A stretch of 64,000 nucleotides of DNA, from assembly GCF_004698125.1 (NCBI RefSeq), contig NZ_ML214297.1:1550001-1614000 (forward strand), written 5' to 3'. A program made the translations under genes and the position numbers. Source of the stretch: Halosimplex halophilum. Lineage in GTDB: Archaea > Halobacteriota > Halobacteria > Halobacteriales > Haloarculaceae. The first letter of the stretch is position 1; every line of letters starts with the position of its first letter. The notes under the pieces are model-generated. The model searched no databases. It was not told where the DNA came from and saw only the letters and a list, made by a program, of their open reading frames with translations. Shown here in pieces: positions 8,489 through 15,195 of the stretch.

Positions 8489-9468
8489 GGGCTGGACACC
8501 TCCGCGGGCGTCACGTCGGCGTCGCGCGCGATGGCCGCCTCGATCCGCTCGGCGAGTTCGACCGCGCGGATGCCGTCCTCGCCGGTCGTCTCCGGCTCGG
8601 CCCGCTCGCGGACCGCGTCGGCGAACGAGGACAGCTCGTTTTTCAGCGGCTCGCCCGTCTCGACGGTCGGCCGCTCGATGACGCTCTCGTGGCGGTAGCG
8701 CACGTCGCCGTCGGCCGCGACGTACTCCGGCAGCGAGTGGCGGTGGATCTCGACGGACTGGTCGATGTAGTCGACCTCGACGTGGCAGTCCTCGGCGGTC
8801 ACCGCCAGGTCGCGGACCCGCTCCTGGGTGACGCGGCTGGCCGTCAGCGACGCGACGCGGCCGTCGGCGAACTGGAGCTGGGCGACGACGTGGCCCCCGT
8901 CGGCCGCGCCGGCGGCCGCCACGTCGGTCACGGGCTCGTCGGTCAGCGAGCAGATCACGTCGACGTCGTGGATCATCAGGTCGAAGACGACGCTGTCGAC
9001 GCTGTCGCGGTCGACCGGCGGCCCCTGGCGGCGGGCGGCGAAGGCGATCGGGTCGGCCTCGACCATCACGTCCCGCAGGGCGACGACCGCGGGGTTGTAC
9101 CGCTCGACGTGGCCGACGCCGACGAGGCAGTCGGCCTTGCGCGCGTCGGCGAGGATGTCCCGGCCCACCTCGGGGTCGGTGACGAACGGTTTCTCGACGA
9201 GGATGTCGGTGCCGGCGTCGATGGCCGCCCGCGCGACCGCCTCGTGGAACCGCGTCGGGACCGCCACGGAGACGGCGTCCGCCCGGGCGAGCAGCGCGTC
9301 GCGGTCGCGGGCGGTCGTGTCGAACTCCGCGGCGACCTCGGCGGCCCGGTCGGGGTCGGCGTCGGCGACGCCCACCAGCTCGACCCCGGGGAGCTCGCTG
9401 TAGACGCGGGCGTGGTGGCGGCCCATGTTCCCGACGCCGACGACGCCGGCGCGGACCCGCTCGCTCAT
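8485..9468 (-). CDS. Gfo/Idh/MocA oxidoreductase, WlbA/WbpB-like 3-dehydrogenase
   Basis: A 327-residue NAD-dependent oxidoreductase. Rossmann motif GVVGVGNMGRHH is at 8-19, the family EKP motif at 92-94 (ILVEKPF) and a DLMIHDVDVI segment supplies the catalytic Asp/His as in WlbA. WlbA/WbpB oxidise the C3 hydroxyl of UDP-GlcNAcA to a ketone. The gene is first in a two-gene unit with the 6-dehydrogenase, sharing a 4-bp overlap, which supports a sugar-nucleotide substrate. Other members act on inositol or free sugars, so the assignment depends on context. Confidence 0.8.
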   Translation of the reverse strand: MSERVRAGVVGVGNMGRHHARVYSELPGVELVGVADADPDRAAEVAAEFDTTARDRDALLARADAVSVAVPTRFHEAVARAAIDAGTDILVEKPFVTDPEVGRDILADARKADCLVGVGHVERYNPAVVALRDVMVEADPIAFAARRQGPPVDRDSVDSVVFDLMIHDVDVICSLTDEPVTDVAAAGAADGGHVVAQLQFADGRVASLTASRVTQERVRDLAVTAEDCHVEVDYIDQSVEIHRHSLPEYVAADGDVRYRHESVIERPTVETGEPLKNELSSFADAVRERAEPETTGEDGIRAVELAERIEAAIARDADVTPAEVSSP

Positions 9469-9913
9469 GCCCGCCCTCCGTCCCCGGCGCCGACACCGGG
9501 TCGCGGCCGGCGCGCAGCGACCGCTCCCGGCCGCTGTCTCACCCGCGCGAGGGCGTCGTTCGACCCGCTCCGACCGTGACTACACAACGGGGACCTGACC
9601 GCCGGTGACGACCGTCCGTGCTTCATGAATCACCCGGGGGTAGCGCCGAGCGTCGGCTTTGTTATGCGTTTCCTTTGACCGGTAGCCGGCCGATACGGGT
9701 CGACCCGGGGGACGAGGCGCCCCCGGTATCGACGGAACGGACGGTAGATCGGCCGTATCGGTCGATCCGTGGCACCCGGGTGGGCGGGGGCGAAGTAACC
9801 GGTTCGTAACAAAGTGAGACCCACTAAACTCCCCGGTTGTGTCGAGATACGACAATGGGGTGGCTGCCAGTAGTGCCAGTACCCCGACAGACCGACGCGG
9901 GGGTTGCTGATGG
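9469..9913. other. Intergenic, 445 bp, divergent promoters
   Basis: Lies between the minus-strand oxidoreductase and the plus-strand DUF7344 gene. A CATAACAA octamer (minus strand) occurs at 9659-9666, about 190 bp upstream of the oxidoreductase, and a related CGTAACAA (plus) at 9805-9812, about 100 bp before 9914. No credible gene. Confidence 0.55.
9659..9666 (-). promoter_or_regulatory. CATAACAA box
   Basis: CATAACAA on the minus strand, upstream of the Gfo/Idh/MocA and UDP-sugar dehydrogenase unit. It is too far (about 190 bp) to be the TATA box for the annotated start unless there is a long leader. Confidence 0.35.
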
Positions 9914-10459
9914 ATGTCGACGGACGAGGAGACGCTCACCCAGGACGTCGTCTTCGACATCCTCAGTAGCGCCAGACGCCGCTACGTGCTCTACCTGCTC
10001 CGCACCGAGGACGCGCCGGTCGAACTGACGGAGCTCGCGGAGGACGTGGCGGCCTGGGAGAACGACACGACTGTCGAAGAACTGACGAAACAACAGCGCA
10101 AGCGGGTCTACGTCTCGCTGTACCAGACCCACGTCCCCAAGCTCGAGGACGCCGGGCTGGTCCGCTACGACCAGGACACCGGCGAGGTCGAGCTGACGCC
10201 GGCGGCCAACGACGTCGACCAGTACCTGAACCCGGGCGAGCGGGAGGTCCCCTGGCAGTACCTGTACCTCCCGCTCGCGCTGCTCGGGATCGCCCTGGTC
10301 GCCCTGTCGAACCTGAACGTGTGGATCTTCGCGGACATGACCGAGGTCACCCTCGGCGTCATCATCTTCTCCGGCTTCCTCCTCACCGTCGGCGCGCACA
10401 TCGTCGTGTGGACCATGAACCGCCGGCAGGTCCCCGACGACCTCCGCCGCCATCCCTGA
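9914..10459 (+). CDS. DUF7344 winged-helix protein with two C-terminal membrane segments
   Basis: A 181-residue protein. The DUF7344 winged helix covers about residues 8-105 (VVFDILSSARRRYVLYLL, AAWENDTTVEELTKQQRKRVYVSLYQTHVPKLEDAGL), followed by two clear transmembrane segments at about 117-136 and 141-165 and a short basic cytoplasmic tail. It is a likely membrane-anchored regulator, placed divergently from the sugar dehydrogenase pair. The ATG at 9914 is the only in-frame start before the domain. Target genes are unknown. Confidence 0.88.
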   Translation: MSTDEETLTQDVVFDILSSARRRYVLYLLRTEDAPVELTELAEDVAAWENDTTVEELTKQQRKRVYVSLYQTHVPKLEDAGLVRYDQDTGEVELTPAANDVDQYLNPGEREVPWQYLYLPLALLGIALVALSNLNVWIFADMTEVTLGVIIFSGFLLTVGAHIVVWTMNRRQVPDDLRRHP

Positions 10460-10822
10460 GTTCGGGAGCCACCGTCCGGCCGAGCCGCCGCGGGCGGCCA
10501 GTGTCCGTCGACGCCCGAGCCGAGCCGCTGTCCGTCGCGATCGGTGGCCACCGGGCGAACCCCCGTCGTGGTCGGAGCCCGCGCTCGCGAGCGCACACGC
10601 GCGCCTCTCCGGCGACAGCGAACGGGACGGTCGCCAGTGACCCGGCGGGTCCGCCTGCACGGAGCCCCCGGCGAGTCGACCGGTCCGGCACCGACCGGCG
10701 ACCGGGGTCGGTCCGGCCGCGCCGCAGGTCGAACGGCGCTCCGGTCGCGCCGCTGGTCGAGCGGAACGAACCGCCAGAAGACGGCGGTCACGCGACAGGG
10801 ACCCGGCTGGGACGGCCGCCGC
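10460..10822. other. Intergenic, 363 bp, nothing recognised
   Basis: Lies between the convergent DUF7344 gene and a small minus-strand gene. Frames on both strands are arginine-rich with no family resemblance. No hairpin or promoter stands out. Confidence 0.5.
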
Positions 10823-10936
10823 CTACTCCTCCTCGACGTCCTCGGGCAGCAGCTGCTCGGGCTCGCGCTCGTAGGCCGGCGTGTCCACGAACTGGGCGAT
10901 CCGCTCCAGGTCGCTGTCTGAGAGGTGTTCTGTCAT
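10823..10936 (-). CDS. Small acidic haloarchaeal protein (37 aa)
   Basis: A 37-residue protein starting MTEHLSDSDLERIAQF and ending in an acidic tail. Its composition (acidic, no cysteine, one predicted helix) fits a halophilic protein and contrasts with arginine-rich shadow frames. I recall similar short SDLERIAxF proteins in other haloarchaea but cannot name a family. The upstream extension in frame is arginine-rich, so the ATG at 10936 was chosen. Confidence 0.6.
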   Translation of the reverse strand: MTEHLSDSDLERIAQFVDTPAYEREPEQLLPEDVEEE

Positions 10937-11498
10937 CGGCTGTGATCCCGTCCTATCGACCGATAGTAATCCGGGCCCTAAAGCCACTTCGCGCCGCGTG
11001 ACCGACCGACGGCGTCGCGGCACGCGACTCGCAGGCACTCGCTAGCCACCGGGTCGCCACGCCGCGGGACCGCGGAGCCGACCCGCACGGTGTCCGTATC
11101 CAGTCCGCACGCACTCGACACGCAGCGCGGTTCGCGCGCGCTCGACGCCGCCGATCGCTCGACTGAGCCGCCACCGAACCGGTCCCGAACGGGACGTATT
11201 CCAACCGGGCCGCCGCCGAAACGGCCACCTACCGCCGGGGTATCCATTACAAACCTATGTCTGTAAAGCCAGTCGCGATCGCAGGCGCCCACGAACGCGA
11301 GACGAGACGGTAGCGTGCGAACGATACGGGAGTAAGGTGACCGTACCCGGCGGTCGGGCGAACGACCCCGGTGGATGCAGCAGGACCGACGGGCGTCCCC
11401 GGGCGTGACGGGGACGGACCGCTCCGGACGGGACGGCCGAGAGAGGCGGCCTGTCGGCGGCCGACAGCTGCGCCGCGCGTGCCGGCCGGGCGGGGGCG
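10937..11498. other. Intergenic, 562 bp, one CATTACAA box
   Basis: Open frames here are arginine-rich shadows. A CATTACAA octamer lies on the plus strand at 11245-11252, 5 bp before an 18-codon frame (ATG at 11257, stop TAG) that I do not annotate as a gene; the box could instead drive a non-coding transcript. Confidence 0.45.
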
Positions 11499-11774
11499 TC
11501 AGACCATGTTTTCGGCTTCGATCTTGTCCCACACGTCGCGGCCCTGCTCGGTGAGACCGTAGACGCGGCCTTTCTTGCGGTCGTCGGAGACCAGGAGATC
11601 CACGAGCGACCGTTCCCGGAGGCGCTGGAGCGCCCGCGAGACGTGTGCGATGCCCACGTCCTCGTCGGAGGCGATCTGCGACGGCGTCGAGGGGCCGTCT
11701 GCGAGTCGCTTGAGGACCGCGACGCGATACCGCGAACTGATGACGAAGCTGACGTCGTCCCAATCTGTGCTCAT
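11499..11774 (-). CDS. Winged-helix transcriptional regulator (ArsR/PadR-like)
   Basis: A 91-residue single-domain winged helix. The first helices (SSRYRVAVLKRLADG), the HTH (TPSQIASDEDVGIAHVSRAL) and the wing (KKGRVYGLTEQGRDVW) are all visible. No metal-binding or effector domain is present. Proteins of this kind are common haloarchaeal stand-alone regulators. It lies within the surface-sugar region beside DUF7344 genes, but its targets are not evident. Confidence 0.85.
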   Translation of the reverse strand: MSTDWDDVSFVISSRYRVAVLKRLADGPSTPSQIASDEDVGIAHVSRALQRLRERSLVDLLVSDDRKKGRVYGLTEQGRDVWDKIEAENMV

Positions 11775-12110
11775 TGTTGCGATGTAGTGTCGGACGGGTG
11801 CGTCCTGCTGCCGGTCTGTGACCGGGAACTCACGCGGAGATTGCCGTCGGGACCCGCTTGTGTCCCACTTTCCGCTGTACTCACACCGAGTCGGCTACCA
11901 CGTAAAGAGGTTTCGACGCTCCAGAAATTTCGCTCTCCGTACCGCGATTCCGTCGGCTCGAACGGTCGGCCTGACCCGCGGATCGCGGCCGTAACCTCGC
12001 CATAACAATCCCGCTGGCTCGCGCGGCCCCGCGCATGAACGGTTCACCCCGAGTGTCGCTCGCCCCGCGCCCGCCGGACGACCGCGCCCGACCGGCCGGC
12101 GGGCGATAGC
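11775..12110. other. Intergenic, 336 bp, divergent promoter region
   Basis: Between the winged-helix gene (minus) and the metal-dependent hydrolase (plus). It contains a CATAACAA octamer at 12001-12008 and an AT-richer patch at 11895-11935. No gene seen. Confidence 0.5.
12001..12008 (+). promoter_or_regulatory. CATAACAA box
   Basis: Same octamer as upstream of the acetyltransferase, the glycosyltransferase and GlmS. It is about 106 bp before the hydrolase ATG, so as a TATA box it would leave a leader of about 80 nt. Confidence 0.4.
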
Positions 12111-12680
12111 ATGTGGCCGTGGGAACACCTCGCCGTCGGCTACCTCGCCTATGCCGTCGTCGGGCGGTTCGTCTGGCGCGAGCCGCCGACGGGGGCGACC
12201 GCCGCCGCCGTCGCCCTCGGGACGCAGTTCCCCGACCTCGTCGACAAGCCGCTGGGCTGGTGGCTCGGCGTGCTCCCGGGCGGGACGACGCTCGCCCACT
12301 CGCTGCTGACCGCGGTCCCGCTCTCGCTGGCCGTCCTGGCGGTCGGCGCCGCGGTCGGCCGCGGGCGACCCGCCCTCGCGTTCGCCGTCGGCTACCTGAG
12401 CCACCTCCCCGGCGACGTGGTCTACCCGGTGGTCCTCGGCGGGGACGCCAAACTGTGGTTCCTGCTGTGGCCGCTCCGGGCCGCGCCCGGCGACGGCCCC
12501 GCACACACCGCCCCGTACCTGCTGGCGCTCGTCGAGCAGTTCGTCGCCTTCCTCGCGACGCCGCTCGGAGTGGCCTATCTGGTCGTCGAACTCCTCCTGC
12601 TGGCCCTCGCGGGGTGGGTCTGGACGGTCGACGGGCGGCCGGGCCTCCCGCGTCCGCCCCGGCCTGACCGCGCGGGGTGA
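12111..12680 (+). CDS. Membrane metal-dependent hydrolase (YdjM/DUF457 type)
   Basis: A 189-residue integral membrane protein with about five hydrophobic segments. Histidines and aspartates sit where this family has them: EHLAVGYLAYA at the start, TQFPDLVDKP, TTLAHSLLTA and GYLSHLPGDVVYP. These phospholipase C/PA-phosphatase-like membrane proteins are generically called metal-dependent hydrolases, and the substrate is unknown. It is followed 78 bp later by a DUF7344 gene with its own promoter. Confidence 0.82.
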   Translation: MWPWEHLAVGYLAYAVVGRFVWREPPTGATAAAVALGTQFPDLVDKPLGWWLGVLPGGTTLAHSLLTAVPLSLAVLAVGAAVGRGRPALAFAVGYLSHLPGDVVYPVVLGGDAKLWFLLWPLRAAPGDGPAHTAPYLLALVEQFVAFLATPLGVAYLVVELLLLALAGWVWTVDGRPGLPRPPRPDRAG

Positions 12681-12727
12681 CTGGAGTCCCGTTTCACGGA
12701 CCGACAACTCCGTAGTAAGGGGCGAGA

Positions 12728-12735
12728 ATATATAA
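12728..12735 (+). promoter_or_regulatory. TATA box for the DUF7344 gene
   Basis: ATATATAA is centred about 27 bp before the ATG at 12759, the spacing of a leaderless haloarchaeal promoter. It supports that start codon. Confidence 0.65.
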
Positions 12736-12758
12736 CAGCGCCGTGAGAAGTAGCGGGT

Positions 12759-13226
12759 ATGGGGTCAGAGCAGCCACCGGAGCGCCGGACGAGTGACGAC
12801 CATCGGGGAACCGGCGATCCGAGCGATTCCCGGGGGGAGAGTGAGGCGTCCGACGCGGACGCGCCGACCGAACAGGGGGGGCCCGACGCCGCCCGCGCGA
12901 GCGATGTCTCTGTCGACGACCTGTTCGAGTTGCTGGCCCGGCCCGGCAACCGGTACGCGCTGGCGTACCTGCACCGGGCCGACGGGCCGGTCCCCTTCGA
13001 CGACCTCGTCGAGAACGTCGTCGACGGGGCGGCGCCGGACGACCTCTCGACCGGGGACTTCCGCGACCGGGTCGCAACCAGGCTCGTCCACTCCAACCTC
13101 CCGAAGCTCGACGACGCGGGGCTGGTCGAGTACGACCGCGAGGCGGGGCTCGTCCGCCCGACCGAGACGACCGCGGTCGCCGTCCCGTACCTCGAACTCG
13201 CGATGGACCAGTTCTCCGCGGAGTGA
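12759..13226 (+). CDS. DUF7344 winged-helix protein, soluble
   Basis: A 155-residue protein with an acidic, disordered first 45 residues, then a DUF7344-like winged helix (LFELLARPGNRYALAYL, RVATRLVHSNLPKLDDAGLVEYD). Unlike the relatives at 5443 and 9914 it has no membrane segments. Position just before the acetyltransferase-aminotransferase pair makes it a candidate local regulator; no operator was identified. Confidence 0.82.
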   Translation: MGSEQPPERRTSDDHRGTGDPSDSRGESEASDADAPTEQGGPDAARASDVSVDDLFELLARPGNRYALAYLHRADGPVPFDDLVENVVDGAAPDDLSTGDFRDRVATRLVHSNLPKLDDAGLVEYDREAGLVRPTETTAVAVPYLELAMDQFSAE

Positions 13227-13342
13227 CGGGAGCCGACGGACCGACCGGCGCGACGCGCTGCGACTGACGGCGGGCGGCCTGGGGCGGCCGCCGCCGCGCG
13301 GTGCCCGGGAGCGTATCGCGGCGGGGACGCCCACAGGCGCTC

Positions 13343-13350
13343 CATAACAA
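13343..13350 (+). promoter_or_regulatory. CATAACAA box, probable promoter of the acetyltransferase gene
   Basis: CATAACAA is centred about 35 bp before the ATG at 13382, close to TATA-box distance with a leader of about 8 nt. Confidence 0.5.
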
Positions 13351-13381
13351 AGGTCGCACGGTGCCGACCGTCGACCGTCAC

Positions 13382-13978
13382 ATGAGCGAGCACGACCTCC
13401 CGACCGTCCGGACCGGCGACGACTGCGAGATCGCCGAGACGGCGGTCGTCGGCGAGCCCGGGGGCCCGGGCGACGCACCGACCCGCATCGGCGACGGCGC
13501 GACGGTCCGCGGCGGCACCATCGTCTACACCGACGTCGAGATCGGCGACGGCTTCTCGACCGGCCACCACGCGCTGGTCCGCGGCGGGACCACCGTCGGC
13601 GACGACGTCCTCGTCGGGAGCCACGCGGTCCTCGACGGCGACCTGGAAGTCGGGTCGCGGGTCAGCTGCCAGACCGGCGTCTACCTCCCGCCGGAGACGG
13701 TCGTCGGCGACGACGTGTTCCTCGGCCCCCACGCGGTCGTCACGAACGACCCGTACCCGGTCCGCGAGACGAGCGAACTCGTCGGCGCCACGCTGGAATC
13801 CGACGTTTCGGTCGGCGCGAACGCGACGATCCTCCCCGGCGTGACCGTCGGCGAGGGGTCGTTCGTCGCCGCCGGCTCGGTCGTCACCGAGGACGTGCCG
13901 CCCGGGACGCTGGCGATGGGCAACCCCGCGCGCCACGAACCCCTGCCCGACGAACTGGACGGGGGGAACGAGCTGTGA
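13382..13978 (+). CDS. Left-handed beta-helix N-acetyltransferase (WbpD/WlbB-like)
   Basis: A 198-residue hexapeptide-repeat acyltransferase; turns such as IGDGATVRG, VGDDVLVGS, VGDDVFLGPHAVVTND and VGANATILPGVTVG run through the protein. WbpD/WlbB acetylate the 3-amino group of UDP-GlcNAc(3NH2)A using acetyl-CoA. Its GTGA overlap with the downstream aminotransferase, which would make the amine, is strong contextual support. Generic sugar O-acetyltransferases have the same fold, so substrate is inferred. I chose the ATG at 13382, next to a CATAACAA promoter-like box. Confidence 0.82.
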   Translation: MSEHDLPTVRTGDDCEIAETAVVGEPGGPGDAPTRIGDGATVRGGTIVYTDVEIGDGFSTGHHALVRGGTTVGDDVLVGSHAVLDGDLEVGSRVSCQTGVYLPPETVVGDDVFLGPHAVVTNDPYPVRETSELVGATLESDVSVGANATILPGVTVGEGSFVAAGSVVTEDVPPGTLAMGNPARHEPLPDELDGGNEL

Positions 13979-15078
13979 GCCTCGAGGACCACCGCGAGAT
14001 CCCCATCGCCGAGCCCGCGCTGGGCACCGAGGAGCGCGAACGGGTCGGGGAAGTGCTCGACAGCGGGATGATCGCCGACGGCGAGGAGGTCCGCGCGTTC
14101 GAACGCGAGTTCGCCACCGCCTGCCACGTCGACCACGGCGTCGCCACCTCGAACGGGACGACGGCGCTGCACACCGCGCTGCGGGCCTGCGGGGTCGGCG
14201 AGGGCGACACCGTCGTCACGACGCCGTTCTCGTTCGTCGCGACGGCCAACGCCGTCCGCTTCTGCGGCGCCGAGCCCGTCTTCGCCGACATCGACCCCGA
14301 GACCTACAACCTCGACCCGACGGCGGTCCGCGAGGCCATCGAGATCCGCGGCGGCGACGTGGACGCCATCCTCCCGGTGCACCTCTACGGGCTCCCCGCG
14401 CCGATGGACGAACTGACGGCGCTGGCCGCGGAGTACGACGCGGCCGTCGTCGAGGACGCGGCCCAGGCCCACGGCGCCCGCTACCGCGGCGAGCCGGTCG
14501 GGTCGCTCGGCGACGCCGCCGCCTTCTCCTTCTACCCGACGAAGAACATGACCACCGGCGAGGGCGGGATGGTCGTCACCGACGACGAGGCGGTCGCCGA
14601 CCGTGCCGCACGGTTCGTCAACCACGGCCGCGACGACCAGTACGACCACGTCGAACTGGGCCACAACTTCCGGATGACCAACATCGCGGCGGCCATCGGC
14701 CGCGTCCAGCTCAAGCGCCTGTCGCGGTTCGTCCGCGCCCGCCGGGACAACGCCGCCGCGCTCACCGAGGCGCTGGCCGACGCGCCCGTCGACCCACCGA
14801 CGGTCCCCGACGGCGTCGAACACGCCTTCCACCAGTACACCGTCAGGACGCCCGACCGCGAGCGGCTCGTCGAACACCTCGACGACCACGGGGTCGACAC
14901 CGGCGTCTACTACCCGACGCCGATCCACGAACAGCCGGCCTACGACGGCGTCGACGAGCGGTTCCCCGTCGCCGAGCGCGCCGCCGACGAGGTCGTCTCC
15001 CTGCCCGTCCACCCCGGGGTCTCCGAGGCCGACTGCGAGGCGATCGCCGACGCGCTCGCGCTCTACCAGGCCCAGTAG
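13975..15078 (+). CDS. DegT/DnrJ/EryC1/StrS aminotransferase (WbpE/WlbE-like)
   Basis: A 367-residue PLP-dependent sugar aminotransferase of usual length. The PLP lysine is in SFYPTKNMTTGEGGM, the phosphate-binding TSNGTTALHTAL motif is near residue 60, and VEDAAQAHGARYRG precedes the lysine. Such enzymes convert a ketosugar nucleotide to an amino sugar using glutamate. The GTG start at 13975 overlaps the acetyltransferase stop as GTGA. With the WlbA-like 3-dehydrogenase at 8485 it would install the 3-amino group of a 2,3-diamino-hexuronate. Confidence 0.87.
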   Translation: MSLEDHREIPIAEPALGTEERERVGEVLDSGMIADGEEVRAFEREFATACHVDHGVATSNGTTALHTALRACGVGEGDTVVTTPFSFVATANAVRFCGAEPVFADIDPETYNLDPTAVREAIEIRGGDVDAILPVHLYGLPAPMDELTALAAEYDAAVVEDAAQAHGARYRGEPVGSLGDAAAFSFYPTKNMTTGEGGMVVTDDEAVADRAARFVNHGRDDQYDHVELGHNFRMTNIAAAIGRVQLKRLSRFVRARRDNAAALTEALADAPVDPPTVPDGVEHAFHQYTVRTPDRERLVEHLDDHGVDTGVYYPTPIHEQPAYDGVDERFPVAERAADEVVSLPVHPGVSEADCEAIADALALYQAQ

Positions 15079-15115
15079 CGAGAAGGAGTCCCGACCGCGA
15101 ACGACCGCCCGCTTT

Positions 15116-15195
15116 CGGATATCGACCGCCGACCGTTCTCAGTCCTCGACCGACGACTCGGGCTTCGACCGCCGACTCAGGCCTCGACCGTCGAC
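15116..15195. repeat. 19-bp imperfect tandem repeat across the asparagine-synthase-like stop codon
   Basis: Three head-to-tail units of the form TC(A/G)GxCxTCGACCGxCGAC at 15139-15157, 15158-15176 and 15177-15195, with a fourth diverged unit at 15116-15134. The third unit contains the TGA stop (as TCA) and last codons of the minus-strand gene. Confidence 0.7.

Noticed and set aside
7118-9496. A single 792-residue fusion of two dehydrogenase genes
   Set aside because: The N-terminal half of that frame is Arg-rich shadow of the Gfo/Idh/MocA gene; the true dehydrogenase starts at GTG 8488 with a 4-bp overlap.
11257-11313. An 18-codon frame behind a CATTACAA box
   Set aside because: Too short and without homologue or ribosome-binding site; the box may drive something else.
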